The notes below the pieces were generated by a model. That model had not been told where the DNA came from. It made no database searches and worked only from the letters and a program-made list of their open reading frames with translations. Of a stretch of 64,000 nucleotides of DNA, positions 9,319 through 20,997 are shown in pieces. The stretch is from CAIWHR01 sp963779805. GTDB taxonomy: Bacteria > Pseudomonadota > Gammaproteobacteria > Burkholderiales > Casimicrobiaceae. The position numbers and the translations under genes were made by a program. The DNA lies in the NCBI GenBank assembly GCA_963779805.1, contig CAVZZN010000003.1:186001-250000 (forward strand), read 5' to 3'. Positions within the stretch are counted from its first letter, which is position 1. Every line of letters begins with the position of its first letter.

Positions 9319-9900
9319 CTCGTCGTCGCCGCCTACCTCGTCGGCTCCGTGTCGTTCGCGGTCGTCAGCAGCAAGCTGTTCGGCCTCCCCGATCCGCACA
9401 CCTACGGCTCGGGCAACCCGGGCGCGACCAACGTGCTGCGCACGGGCAACAGGGCTGCAGCGGTCGTCACGCTGATCGGCGACGGCGCGAAGGGGTGGGT
9501 TGCCGTGTGGCTCGCGGCGCGCGTCGTGCCCGGGACCGACGCCGCCCCGTGGACCGTCGCGGCCGTAGCGCTCGCCGTATTCGTCGGTCACCTGTATCCC
9601 GTGTTCCACCGCTTCGCGGGCGGCAAGGGCGTGGCGACGGCAGCGGGCATCGTGCTCGCGCTGCACTGGCCGCTCGGCGTGCTGCTCTGCGCGATCTGGC
9701 TCGTGATCGCGTTGGGCTTCAGGATCTCTTCCCTCGCGGCGCTCGCGACGGCGCTGGTCGCGCCGATCGGGGCGTTCTACATGCTCGGCCCGCGGCCCGA
9801 AGCGTGGGCCTTGATCCCGGTCGCCGCGCTGCTTTTCTGGCGCCATCGATCGAACATTGCCAAGCTCATGAGCGGTTCCGAGCGCACGATCGGGCGCTGA
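9301..9900 (+). CDS. plsY: Glycerol-3-phosphate acyltransferase PlsY
   Basis: A 199-residue integral membrane acyltransferase that transfers acyl groups from acyl-phosphate to glycerol-3-phosphate, the first step of phospholipid synthesis. The three conserved PlsY loops are present: GSVSFAVVSSKLFGLPDP with GSGNPGATNVLR, the HLYPVFHRFAGGKGVATAAG motif, and the C-terminal FWRHRSNIAKLMSGSE. The start at ATG 9301 lies at the junction of a 41-bp tandem repeat that duplicates the initiation region. It converges on tsaD across a perfect 47-bp inverted repeat. Confidence 0.95.
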   Translation: MIVTLALVVAAYLVGSVSFAVVSSKLFGLPDPHTYGSGNPGATNVLRTGNRAAAVVTLIGDGAKGWVAVWLAARVVPGTDAAPWTVAAVALAVFVGHLYPVFHRFAGGKGVATAAGIVLALHWPLGVLLCAIWLVIALGFRISSLAALATALVAPIGAFYMLGPRPEAWALIPVAALLFWRHRSNIAKLMSGSERTIGR

Positions 9901-9901
9901 C

Positions 9902-9948
9902 CCCGTTACTCGGAGTAACGACTCGGAGTCGTTACTCCGAGTAACGGG
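9902..9948. repeat. 47-bp perfect inverted repeat between plsY and tsaD, probable bidirectional terminator
   Basis: Two 23-nt arms (9902-9924 and 9926-9948) are exact reverse complements around a single G at 9925. The arms contain nested smaller palindromes: GTTACTCGGAGTAAC, then GACTCGGAGTC, then GTTACTCCGAGTAAC. The right arm is coding: it supplies the last codons TRYSE and the TAA stop (9932-9934) of tsaD. Lying between two convergent genes it could end both transcripts, but there is no T-run, so an intrinsic-terminator role is inferred only. Confidence 0.85.
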
Positions 9949-10990
9949 TTTGGGTCACGCCCGGGGCCTCCAGCGAGGCGAGCTCCCAGCGCGGCCGCAC
10001 GCGAAACGCGCCGTTGCCCGCGTTCCCATCGCACTCCCCCGCTTCCATTCGCAGCGCGCCGACGAGCGCGATCATCGCGCCGTTGTCGGTGCAGAAGACC
10101 GGATCGGGGAAGAATACCCGCGCGCCGCGCGCATCCGCATCGTGCAGCAGGCGCGTGCGCAGCGCGCGATTGGCGCCGACGCCGCCCGCCACGACGAGCC
10201 GGCGGTAGCCGGTGAGCTCGAGCGCGCGCCACGCCTTGCTCGCGAGCACGTCGACCACCGCCGACTGGAACTCGAGCGCGATGTCCGCCTTCCGGCGATC
10301 CGTGAGCGGCGCGCGACGCGCGAGCGTCAGCACCGCGGTCTTCAATCCGCTGAAGCTCATGTCGAGGTCGCCGCTGTCCAGCATGGGCCGCGGCAGGGTG
10401 ACCGCCCCGGAGACGCCTTCGCCGGCCAGCCGGGCCACCGCCGGTCCGCCGGGGTACGTGAGGCCGAGGAGCTTGGCCGTCTTGTCGAACGCCTCGCCGG
10501 CCGCATCGTCCAACGTATCGCCAAGGAGCCGGTACTCGCCGACGCCGCGGACTTCGAACAGCTGGCTGTGGCCGCCGGACACGAGCAGCGCGACGAACGG
10601 AAACGCCGGCCGGGGCGTGGCGAGCAGCGGGGACAGCAGATGCCCCTCGAGATGGTGCACGCCGATGACGGGCCGCCCGAGCGCATAGGCGAGCGCCGTG
10701 GCGACACTCGCCCCGACGAGCAGCGCGCCGGCGAGGCCCGGCCCCTGGGTGAAGGCGATGCCGTCGATCTGCGCGAGCGCGAGCCCGGCTTCGGCGAGCA
10801 CCGCCCTCGCGAGGGGCACCACGCGCCGGACGTGATCGCGCGAGGCGAGCTCGGGCACGACGCCGCCGTAGTCCTGGTGCATCGCGACCTGCGAGTGCAG
10901 CGCGTGGGCGAGCAGACCCGCGCCGGGCGCGCTGTCGTAGACGGCAAGGCCGGTTTCGTCGCAGGAGGTCTCGATGCCGAGGATGCGCAT
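9932..10990 (-). CDS. tsaD: tRNA N6-adenosine threonylcarbamoyltransferase TsaD
   Basis: A 352-residue TsaD (Gcp/YgjD) that, with TsaB, TsaC and TsaE, makes t6A37 in ANN-decoding tRNAs. It begins MRILGIETSCDETGLAVYD and has the metal-binding HLEGHLLSPL (His pair), LVSGGHSQL and GGVGANRALR. The ATG at 10990 was chosen because the family N-terminus starts here; upstream sequence is not conserved. The last residues (GVTQTRYSE) are encoded by the 47-bp inverted repeat, so the C-terminal tail is a repeat-derived extension. A TATAAT on the minus strand at 11072-11077 could be its -10. It is divergent from rpsU. Confidence 0.95.
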   Translation of the reverse strand: MRILGIETSCDETGLAVYDSAPGAGLLAHALHSQVAMHQDYGGVVPELASRDHVRRVVPLARAVLAEAGLALAQIDGIAFTQGPGLAGALLVGASVATALAYALGRPVIGVHHLEGHLLSPLLATPRPAFPFVALLVSGGHSQLFEVRGVGEYRLLGDTLDDAAGEAFDKTAKLLGLTYPGGPAVARLAGEGVSGAVTLPRPMLDSGDLDMSFSGLKTAVLTLARRAPLTDRRKADIALEFQSAVVDVLASKAWRALELTGYRRLVVAGGVGANRALRTRLLHDADARGARVFFPDPVFCTDNGAMIALVGALRMEAGECDGNAGNGAFRVRPRWELASLEAPGVTQTRYSE

Positions 10991-11084
10991 GGGGGAGAAA
11001 CCGCGGCAGGGCGGAACCGGCACGGCCGCCGCGCGCCTGAGTCGGACAGGCGGGCCGGATCGGGGTGCCGCGATTATAGTCCCC

Positions 11085-11114
11085 TTGCAGGACACCCCCC
11101 TGCCCTGCTATGAT
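11085..11114 (+). promoter_or_regulatory. Sigma-70 promoter of rpsU
   Basis: TTGCAG (11085-11090) and TATGAT (11109-11114) are separated by 18 bp and lie about 110 bp upstream of rpsU, on the side facing away from the divergent tsaD. Both hexamers match the consensus at five or four positions. Inferred from pattern only. Confidence 0.6.
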
Positions 11115-11227
11115 TCCCGGTTACCGCAAAGCCCCACGAACCGCAGCACCACGGCCCAAAGACGACCGCCGCAGCACCGGCAACAGCGCCGCCGCCCAGC
11201 CCAGAGATACCGAAAGGAACGAGTTTC

Positions 11228-11440
11228 ATGCCCAGCGTTCGCGTCCGCGAGAACGAGCCCTTCGAAGTGGCCCTGCGTCGCTTCAAGCGCACCATCGAGA
11301 AAACCGGCCTGCTCACCGAGCTTCGCGCCCGCGAGTTCTACGAGAAGCCGACCGCGGAACGCAAGCGCAAGCTGGCCGCCGCCGTGAAGCGGCACTACAA
11401 GCGCCTGCGCAGCCAGCAGCTGCCGCCGAAGCTGTTCTGA
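11228..11440 (+). CDS. rpsU: 30S ribosomal protein S21
   Basis: A 70-residue bS21 that reads MPSVRVRENEPFEVALRRFKR and ends YKRLRSQQLPPKLF, typical of proteobacterial S21. It has a good ribosome-binding sequence (GAAAGGAACGAG) before the ATG. It heads the rpsU-yqeY-dnaG-rpoD region, and a strong intrinsic terminator after it partly separates it from yqeY, consistent with differential expression within this locus. Confidence 0.97.
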   Translation: MPSVRVRENEPFEVALRRFKRTIEKTGLLTELRAREFYEKPTAERKRKLAAAVKRHYKRLRSQQLPPKLF

Positions 11441-11496
11441 CCGGATTCACCCGCTGACGCCAAGGCCGCGCCTGCGGCGCTGGCGCGGCCACCCGA

Positions 11497-11521
11497 GGGG
11501 CGAAGCGATTCGCCCCTTTTT
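11497..11521 (+). terminator. Intrinsic terminator after rpsU
   Basis: GGGGCGAA (11497-11504) pairs with TTCGCCCC (11509-11516) across a GCGA loop and is followed directly by TTTTT. It sits 57 nt after the rpsU stop and before yqeY, so it would attenuate read-through into yqeY-dnaG-rpoD. Confidence 0.9.
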
Positions 11522-11577
11522 GCTTCCTGCTTCCCCGGCCTCGCGGCCGGCCTCCCCTTCCCGTGCAGGAGTGCCGC

Positions 11578-12024
11578 ATGACTCTCAAGGACCGCATCAC
11601 CGAAGACATGAAGACCGCGATGCGCGCGAAGGACAGCGCACGCCTTTCCACCATCCGCATGCTCCTCGCCGCGATCAAGCAGCGCGAGGTCGACGAGCGC
11701 ATCACGCTCTCCGACGCGGACGTGCTCGCCGTGATCGACAAGATGATCAAGCAGCGCAAGGACTCCATCACCCAGTTCGAGGCCGGCCACCGGCAGGACC
11801 TCGCCGACGCCGAGCGCGCGGAGGTGGGGGTGCTCTCGGCCTACATGCCCCAGCCGCTCTCGGATGCGGAGATCGACACCCTGATCGAGACCGCGCTCGC
11901 CAGCGCGGGCGCCTCAGGCATGGCCGCGATGGGCAAGGTCATGGCCGCGTTGCGCACGCAGCTCGCGGGCCGGGCGGACCTCGGCGCCGTGTCGGCGAAG
12001 GTCAAGGCGCGCCTCGCGTCCTGA
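11578..12024 (+). CDS. yqeY: YqeY/GatB-like domain protein
   Basis: A 148-residue YqeY-family protein (MTLKDRITEDMKTAMRAKDS; later GVLSAYMPQPLSDAEI). The family resembles the tail domain of the GatB amidotransferase subunit, which binds tRNA; its precise function is unresolved. ATG 11578 follows an AGGAG sequence at a proper distance; an upstream GTG at 11563 is less likely. It lies between rpsU and dnaG, as usual in Betaproteobacteria. Confidence 0.93.
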   Translation: MTLKDRITEDMKTAMRAKDSARLSTIRMLLAAIKQREVDERITLSDADVLAVIDKMIKQRKDSITQFEAGHRQDLADAERAEVGVLSAYMPQPLSDAEIDTLIETALASAGASGMAAMGKVMAALRTQLAGRADLGAVSAKVKARLAS

Positions 12025-12066
12025 AGGCGAGGGCAGGGCGCGAACGCCAGGCGCGCCCCCGCCGAC

Positions 12067-12094
12067 TGGAACTCCCGCGCACGTTGCCTATAAT
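12067..12094 (+). promoter_or_regulatory. Possible sigma-70 promoter of dnaG
   Basis: A perfect TATAAT at 12089-12094 lies 58 nt before dnaG, with TGGAAC at 12067-12072 as a weak -35, 16 bp apart. The -10 is convincing; the -35 is not. Confidence 0.45.
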
Positions 12095-12151
12095 CCATAG
12101 GTTCGGCTGCGGAGCACGCCCGCCGGGGCCGGATCTGCAGCAGCGTCATCC

Positions 12152-13931
12152 ATGATTCCCAACGACTTTATCCAGACGCTGCTTGCCCGGGTCGACATCG
12201 TCGAGGTGATCGACCGGTACGTTCCGCTCAAGAAGGCCGGCGCCAATTACGCCGCCTGCTGCCCCTTCCACAGCGAGAAGACCCCCTCCTTCACCGTCAG
12301 CCCGACCAAGCAGTTCTATCACTGCTTCGGCTGCGGCGCTCACGGCACCGCCGTGGGTTTCCTCATGGAATACGGCGGCAAGACCTTCCCCGAAGCGGTC
12401 GAGGAGCTGGCGCGCGACGTGGGGCTCGACGTCCCCCGCGAGGAGCGCCCCGGCGAAGCGGATCGGCGCGAGCAAGGTCGCGGGCTCTCCGAGGTCATGC
12501 TCGAAGCGGCTCGCTTCTACCGGGCGAAGCTCAAGGAATCGCCCGCGGCGATCGCGTACCTCAAGGGCCGGGGCCTGACCGGGGCGATCGCCGCCCGCTT
12601 CGGTGTCGGCTACGCGCCCGAGGCCTGGCAGCCGCTCGCGGGCGCGTTCGAGCGCTACGACGATCCCCTGCTGGAGAGCGCCGGACTGGTGATCGCCGGC
12701 GAAGGCGGCAAACGCTACGACCGCTTCCGGGACCGGATCATGTTCCCGATCCACGATACGCGCGGTCAGGTCATCGCTTTCGGCGGCCGGGTGCTCGGAG
12801 CGGGCGAGCCCAAGTACCTCAACTCGCCCGAAACCGCGCTCTTCTCGAAGGGACGCGAGCTCTACGGCCTTTATCAGGCGCGGGCGGCGATCCGCTCGGC
12901 CGGGCGCGTGGTCGTCGTCGAGGGCTACATGGATGTCGTCGCGCTCGCCCAGCACGGGGTCGAGTACGCGGTCGCCACCCTCGGGACGTCGACCACGCCG
13001 TCGCACGTGCAGAAGCTCTTCCGCCTCGCCGACGGCGTGGTGTTCTGCTTCGACGGCGACAACGCCGGGCGCAAGGCCGCGTGGCGTGCGCTCGAGAACG
13101 CGTTGCCGGTCCTGGTGGACGGCAAGGAGGCCACGCTTCGTGTTCCTGCCGGAAGGCGAGGACCCGGACGATTTCGTGCGCCGGCGCGGCAAGGCCGCCT
13201 TCGAGGCGCTGCTCGACGCGGGCAAGCCGCTGTCGGAATTCCTGCTGGCCGAGCTCGCAGCGCAGCATCCGCCGGCGTCCGCCGAAGGGCGCGCAGCACT
13301 CGTCGCCGCGGCGAAGCCATTGCTGGGCGAGCTCAGCGCCCCCATCCTTGCCGCCGTGCTCCGGCGGCGCCTCGCCGAGCTCGCGGGGCTGCCCGAGCCG
13401 GAGCTGCGCTCGCTGCTGGGCCTTGCCAACCGCGACGCGCGCGCCCGGGAGACGCCGGCACCCGCGCGCGAGGTCGCGCGCCCGCGCCCGGCCTCGGGAC
13501 CGGCGCGGCGCCCCCCTTCGCTCGTGCGCGAGATGCTGCAGGCCCTGCTGCTGCAACCGGAGCTCGCCCGCACGATCGCCGTGCCGCAGCCCGACGATGG
13601 CACGGCGGAAGGCGCCGCGCTGGCCGCCGTCGTCGACTATTGCAGCTCGCGCCAGGGCATTCTCACCACCCCCGGCGTGCTCCAGCACTTCGTCGGCTCG
13701 GCCCACGAGTCCGTGCTGGCCCGCGTGCTCGCTACCGCGGAGGATCACGGCCTCACGCCCGAGCAGACGGCCGTCCATCTCGAGGCCGGCGTCCGGCGCT
13801 ACTGGAACCTCGCCAAGCGCGCCGGCGCGGCCGTGGCGGCCAACGCCACCGGGGACGCCACCCCCGAGGAAGCCGAGCGTCTGCGCCAGCTGGAGATCGT
13901 CCGCCGCGAGGTGCAGGCCCGTCGCGTCTGA
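12152..13931 (+). CDS. dnaG: DNA primase DnaG (one frameshift)
   Basis: Primase that makes RNA primers at the replication fork. The N-terminal zinc-binding domain is clear (CCPFHSEKTPSF ... YHCFGCGAHG), then the RNA-polymerase domain with FGGRVLGAGEPKYLNSPET and the TOPRIM motif VVEGYMDVVALAQHG. Near 13140 the frame changes: LVDGKEAT is followed in the other frame by FVFLPEGEDPDDFVRRRG, a conserved DnaG segment. The rest continues to TGA 13929-13931, including the DnaB-interacting C-terminal helical domain. Because dnaG is essential, the frameshift must be a sequence error (or, much less likely, recoding). It is followed by rpoD. Confidence 0.93.
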
Positions 13932-13955
13932 AGTCCACTAAGCACATGTTATAAT
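13927..13955 (+). promoter_or_regulatory. Possible sigma-70 promoter of rpoD
   Basis: A perfect TATAAT at 13950-13955 lies 62 nt upstream of rpoD, in an AT-rich patch unlike its surroundings. TCTGAA (13927-13932), 17 bp upstream, is a weak -35 and overlaps the end of dnaG. Confidence 0.5.
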
Positions 13956-14017
13956 TTGAAGTTTTCCCGGTCGCCCCCACCTAGCAACCTGGAAACCCGA
14001 ACCCCCTAGGATGCCCC

Positions 14018-16459
<2,442 letters not shown>

Positions 16460-16479
16460 TCGCGACACCGCAATCGACG

Positions 16480-16507
16480 AAAACGCCCCGGATCTCCGGG
16501 GCGTTTT
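16480..16507 (+). terminator. Intrinsic terminator after rpoD
   Basis: Two perfectly complementary 13-nt arms (AAAACGCCCCGGA and TCCGGGGCGTTTT) with a TC loop. The A-tract and T-tract make it usable from either strand, so it may also end the uspA-side transcript. Confidence 0.92.
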
Positions 16508-16595
16508 GTCTTTCGGCGGCAACGCAACCACGACAGCCGACCGCGGGCCGGCGCGAATGCCGGCGCAGCGACGTGGAGCCGCGCGGTCGGCGGGC

Positions 16596-17018
16596 TTACT
16601 TCAGCAGCAGCACCGGCACCGGGCTGCTCGCCACGACCTTGGTCGCGACGGAGCCCATCACGATGCTCGTGAGGCCCGTGTGGCCGTGCGTGCCGAGCGC
16701 GACGAGATCGTAGCCCTCGCCGGCCACACGCGTGATCTCGGTGGCGGGATCGCCGACGAGCTTCTCGACTTCGCACGCCACGCCGCGTTGCGCGAGCAGC
16801 TCGCGGGCGGGAGCGAGCGCGGCCTCGCTTTCCTCCTCGTAGTACTGGTGCACGGCTTCCTTGCCGGCCCACGCCACGGCGCGCTTGTACGGCAGCGGGA
16901 GGTGCACGTACACGAGCACGATCCGGGGCGCCTCGCGGAACCAGGCGAGGCGGTCGCAGAGCTTGCCGAGCATCGTCAGCGAAGGGGCGGAACCGTCGAC
17001 GGCAACGAGGATCTTCAT
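16596..17018 (-). CDS. Universal stress protein (UspA family)
   Basis: A 140-residue single-domain Usp. It starts MKILVAVDGSAPS (the ATP-binding N-terminal loop) and ends with the nucleotide-binding motif GTHGHTGLTSIVMGSVATKVVASSPVPVLLLK. This G-x2-G-x9-G(S/T) pattern is seen in ATP-binding members. It probably helps survival under stress or growth arrest. It is convergent with rpoD across the terminator. Confidence 0.95.
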   Translation of the reverse strand: MKILVAVDGSAPSLTMLGKLCDRLAWFREAPRIVLVYVHLPLPYKRAVAWAGKEAVHQYYEEESEAALAPARELLAQRGVACEVEKLVGDPATEITRVAGEGYDLVALGTHGHTGLTSIVMGSVATKVVASSPVPVLLLK

Positions 17019-17132
17019 GGTGGATGTCGAGACAGGTGAGCGCGAAGTCCAGTGTAGCGCATCCGCCGCAGCCGCAGCGTGTTCCGCGCGGGCGCGTTGA
17101 CGTTTGTCAGGAGAACGCGAACGAGCGCGCCG

Positions 17133-19821
17133 CTAGCGCAGCGCGAGCTCCATCACCACCTGTTCCGGCTCCTCGGGATCGTCGCGCGCGACGAACCCGA
17201 GCGACTCGACGAAGCGCAGCATGCGATGGTTGCTGCGCAGCACGGCGCCTTCCAGGCGATGCAGCTCGCGCTCGCGCGCACACGCGATCAGCTGCTGCAT
17301 CAGCACGTGCGCCACGCCGCGGCCCTGCCATGCGTCGGCGACGACGATCGCGAACTCGGCGCTCTCCTGGTCCGGGTTGCAGATGTAGCGGGCCACGCCG
17401 ACGAATTCGGGCTCGGCCTGCGTGGTGTCGACCGCGACGAGCGCGAGCTCGCGGTCGTAGTCGACCTGCGTGAAGCGGGCGAGCATCGAGGGCGTGAGCT
17501 CGTGCAGGCGATAGAAGAAGCGGAAATAGCGCGTCTGTTCCGACAGCCCCCCCACGAACGCGCGCTCGAGCTCCGCGTCCTCCGGCATGATCGGCCGGAT
17601 GTGCAGGCGCGTGCCGTCGCGCAGGTCCACGTCGCACACGAGCTCCGACGGATACGGATGGATCGCCATGTGGCGATACCCGACGCCCGCGAGGCGCCGC
17701 TTGGGATCGATGACGGCATGCATCCCGGCGATCAGCGCCTCGCCACCGCCGATGCGCACCGGATCGAGCTCGAGCGTGCGCAGCCAGGGCACGGCGCAGA
17801 TCAGCGCGGAGAGCTGGAGCATGAGGCGCACGAGCGGCTCGAGCTGCATCGGCCCGTCCGGCGCGGCCACCGCCAAGTGCTGCCGCGCGCGCGGGTCCGA
17901 TGAGATCGAGCACCAGGCGGCGATTGAGCGGGGGCAGCAGCAGCACGCGCTCCTGATCCATCAGGGTGCCGGAGCCGCTGTTGCCGAAGCTGATCACGGG
18001 CCCGAACACGGCGTCGGTGTGCACGGCGATCGCGACCTCGCGACCGCCCGCAATGACCGGATCGCGCTGCACGAGCACGCCGCGATAGGCGAGGCGCCTG
18101 CCGTGCAGCAGGCCTTCGAACAGCTTGCCGTACGCGCGCGAAAGCATGCGACCGTTGCGCAGGATGCCGCTGTGGCGCGCGGGCATGGCTGCCGCACGGG
18201 TGCCGGCGAATGCCGCCGCGTCGTGCACGAGGCGCACCGGATAGCCGATGCGTCGCGCCGCGAGCTGCGCTTCCTTGAGCGTTTCCGCCTCTTCGGTGCG
18301 CGGCACCGGAAGCGCGAAGGCGGCAAGCAGGCGCGCGCACTCCATCCCCGTGAGCACCGTGCGATTGGCATTGGCGGCATCGATGCGCACGCGCTCCGCC
18401 GCTTCGTAATCGGGCGGCGACGGCTCGGGTTGCGGTGGAGCGACTTCGAGCAGGAACTGCTGGTTGCGCCGGTACGTGGCGAGGAACGCGAAAGCTTCGA
18501 CCGCATTCTCGGGCGTGTAGAAGTTCGGGATGCCGCCCGCCTCGAGCGCATCCTGCACTTCGCGCCGATCGATCGCGCCGAGCCATGCACCGAGCACCGG
18601 CTTGCGCGAACGACGTGCCACGGCCGCGACCGCGCGCGCGGCATCGGTGGGACCGGTAATCGGGCGCTGCACGTGCAGCGCGAGCACCGCATCCACGCCC
18701 TCGTCCGCAAGCGAGATCTCGACCGCGGAGGCGAGCAGCTCGGCGGTGGCATCGCCGCGAACGTTCACCGGATTGCGCGGCGCGACGTTCGGCGGCAGCA
18801 CGCGCGCGAGGCGCTCTTCGGTCTCGGTCGCGAGATGCGCAAGCGCGATCCCGCGATCGGCCGCGATGTCGGCGGCGAGCGTGCCGGGACCGTGTCCGTT
18901 GGTGACGATCGCCAGGCGTTCACCCGACGCGAGCTTGCCCATCGCGAGGATCCGCGCGGCGGCGAAAAGCTGGGTGTACGTGCGAACGCGCACGGTGCCC
19001 GCCCTGCGCATCGCGGCATCGAACACCGTGTCGGGCAGCGGCGCCTCGATCCCCATCGCCGCCGCGTGCCGGACCTCGGCGAAGCGTCCGGCCTTGAGCA
19101 CGACCACGGGCTTCGTGCGCGCGGCGGCACGCAGGGCCGACATGAAACGCCGGGATTCGCGCACGGTTTCCATGTACAGCAGGATTCCATCGGTGCTGGG
19201 ATCGAGCAGCAGCGCATCGAGAAGCTCGCCGAACCCGACGTCGATGCCTCCGCCAACGGCGACCACGGTCGAGAAGCCGAGGCCCGCAGACCACGCGAAA
19301 TCGAGCATCGCCGTGCATACCGCGCCCGATTGCGCGACCAGTGCAAGCCGTCCGGGGCGGGCACTGGCGGAGCCCAGCGTGGCATTGAGGCCGATGTCGG
19401 TGCGCACCACGCCGAACGCGTGCGGGCCGAGCAGACGGATGCGCCGCCGCCGCGCGGTGGCGACGAGATCGCGCTGCCAGCGCCGCGAATCGCCCTCGTC
19501 GACCGGCGGCGCCGAGAGCACGACCGCAGCCTTCACGCCGGCTCGCGCGCCGTCGTCGAGCACGCCGGGAACCGCCGCGCAAGGCACGGCGATCAGCGCG
19601 AGCTCGACGTTCTTCCCGATCGCGTGCAGGCTCGCGTACGAGCGCTTGCCGAGAACGCGGCGATGGTTGGGATTGACGGCGTAGAGATCGCCCTTGAAGT
19701 CGCCGTTGAGCAGGTTCTCGAAGACGATGCGCCCGAGGGATGCGGGCTTCTCCGACGCGCCGACCAGCGCAACGGATGCGGGCACGAGCAGCGGCCGCAG
19801 ATAGTGATGCAGCGTCGTCAT
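17133..19821 (-). CDS. Pat-type acyl-CoA synthetase (ADP-forming-like) fused to GNAT acetyltransferase (one frameshift)
   Basis: About 895 residues on the minus strand from ATG 19821 (MTTLHHYLRPLLVPASVALVGAS). The order is: CoA-binding domain (VALVGASEKPASLGRIVFENLL), succinyl-CoA-ligase-like domain (LALVAQSGAVCTAMLDFA), ATP-grasp-like domain (around RTEEAETLKEAQLAARRIGYPV) and a C-terminal GNAT domain (VVADAWQGRGVAHVLMQQLI, the acetyl-CoA motif). This is the layout of the protein acetyltransferase Pat/YfiQ, which acetylates lysines in acetyl-CoA synthetase and other metabolic enzymes. The frame shifts near 17885 between the ATP-grasp and linker regions. There is no clear operon partner. Confidence 0.88.
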
Positions 19822-20034
19822 CGAGGTGGGCAAGCACGGCGAGGCGCAGTGCCGCACCGAAACAGTCCGGCACGGCTCGCCGCAACGTGCACGGCAACGC
19901 GCACGGTGCGAGTTTAGCGCATCGGACGCGACGCGTCAGAACGGCGGGGTAGAGGCGGCGTGCGGCCTACCCCTGCTCGATCGCCGCTCCATCCGTTCGG
20001 CTAGAATCCGCTGTCGTCATGGGGACCGTCATCG

Positions 20035-20997
20035 ATGATGGATTACTCAGCGGACTTCAAGAGTCAACGTGCTCTATTCGACCAGCAGGCTGGAGGCACG
20101 TACCGCGCTTTCGTGCAGTCTCTTTCGCCGCGCTTCGTCGTGGTCTGGCGCGACATCGCGCTCGGCTACCTGATGCTGTTGTTGACGCTGTATGAGGTGC
20201 AGCAGTTCCAGGATTCCCGTTGGTCCTTGCCGGCGATCGCAATCGGCGCACTGTCGGTGGGCTATTGTATTGCCTATCTGCAGTTGTTCGTCCACGAGGC
20301 GGCGCACTACAACCTCTCGCGCAACAGGAAGGTCAATGACGCTCTGTGCGACGCTCTGCTCTCGTGGCAGATCGGGACCTGCAGCAGCGTTTATCGCGAC
20401 ACCCACTTTCCGCATCACTTCAAGCTGGGACAGCCGGACGATACGGAACGCTCCTATCTCAATGCGCTCACCCCCCGCTTCCTGTTGGAGATGCTGACGG
20501 GCGTGCATGCTGCGCGCGTGTTCCTGCTCCGCCGCAGCAGTGACGAGAAAGACGGACCTCGTTCCTGGGCGCCTCTCGCGCGCGGCGTGGTCGTCCATCT
20601 CGGCTTGCTCGCCATCATGATCGCCTCCGGGGCTTGGTCGTCTGCGCTCGCGTGGCTCGCCGGGGTCGGTGTGGTCTTTCCGTTCCTGGCGACACTTCGG
20701 CAACTGCTCGAGCACCGCGCGCCGGACGCGCCGGTGCGTCCTGACGGCTCGCGCGAAGCGGTTACGCGGGTTTTCGGCGACGGCATGATCGCGCGCAGCT
20801 TTGGCGGCGCGGGGTTCAATCGCCATCTGCTGCATCACTGGGAGCCGACGATCTCGTACACGAGGCTCCAGGAGTACGAGCAGTACCTCATGACGACCTC
20901 GATGGCGTCGGTGGTCCTTGCGAGGCGAACGACGTATTGGCGCGCCTTCCTGGAGATCCTGAAGGCGGACAACGCATCGGGGGCCGATGCGGTGTGA
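20035..20997 (+). CDS. Fatty-acid-desaturase-superfamily membrane enzyme
   Basis: A 320-residue protein with several hydrophobic helices and the three His boxes of the FA_desaturase/hydroxylase superfamily: HEAAHYN (around residue 90), THFPHHFKLGQ (around residue 122) and HLLHHWEP (around residue 266), which would hold a di-iron centre. It could desaturate or hydroxylate a lipid tail; the substrate is unknown. The stop overlaps the start of the downstream methyltransferase by 11 nt, so the two are translationally coupled. GC content is visibly lower (about 55-60 %) than in neighbours, and both genes lie just upstream of a tRNA with an attachment-site scar, suggesting horizontal acquisition. 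Confidence 0.82.
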   Translation: MMDYSADFKSQRALFDQQAGGTYRAFVQSLSPRFVVVWRDIALGYLMLLLTLYEVQQFQDSRWSLPAIAIGALSVGYCIAYLQLFVHEAAHYNLSRNRKVNDALCDALLSWQIGTCSSVYRDTHFPHHFKLGQPDDTERSYLNALTPRFLLEMLTGVHAARVFLLRRSSDEKDGPRSWAPLARGVVVHLGLLAIMIASGAWSSALAWLAGVGVVFPFLATLRQLLEHRAPDAPVRPDGSREAVTRVFGDGMIARSFGGAGFNRHLLHHWEPTISYTRLQEYEQYLMTTSMASVVLARRTTYWRAFLEILKADNASGADAV

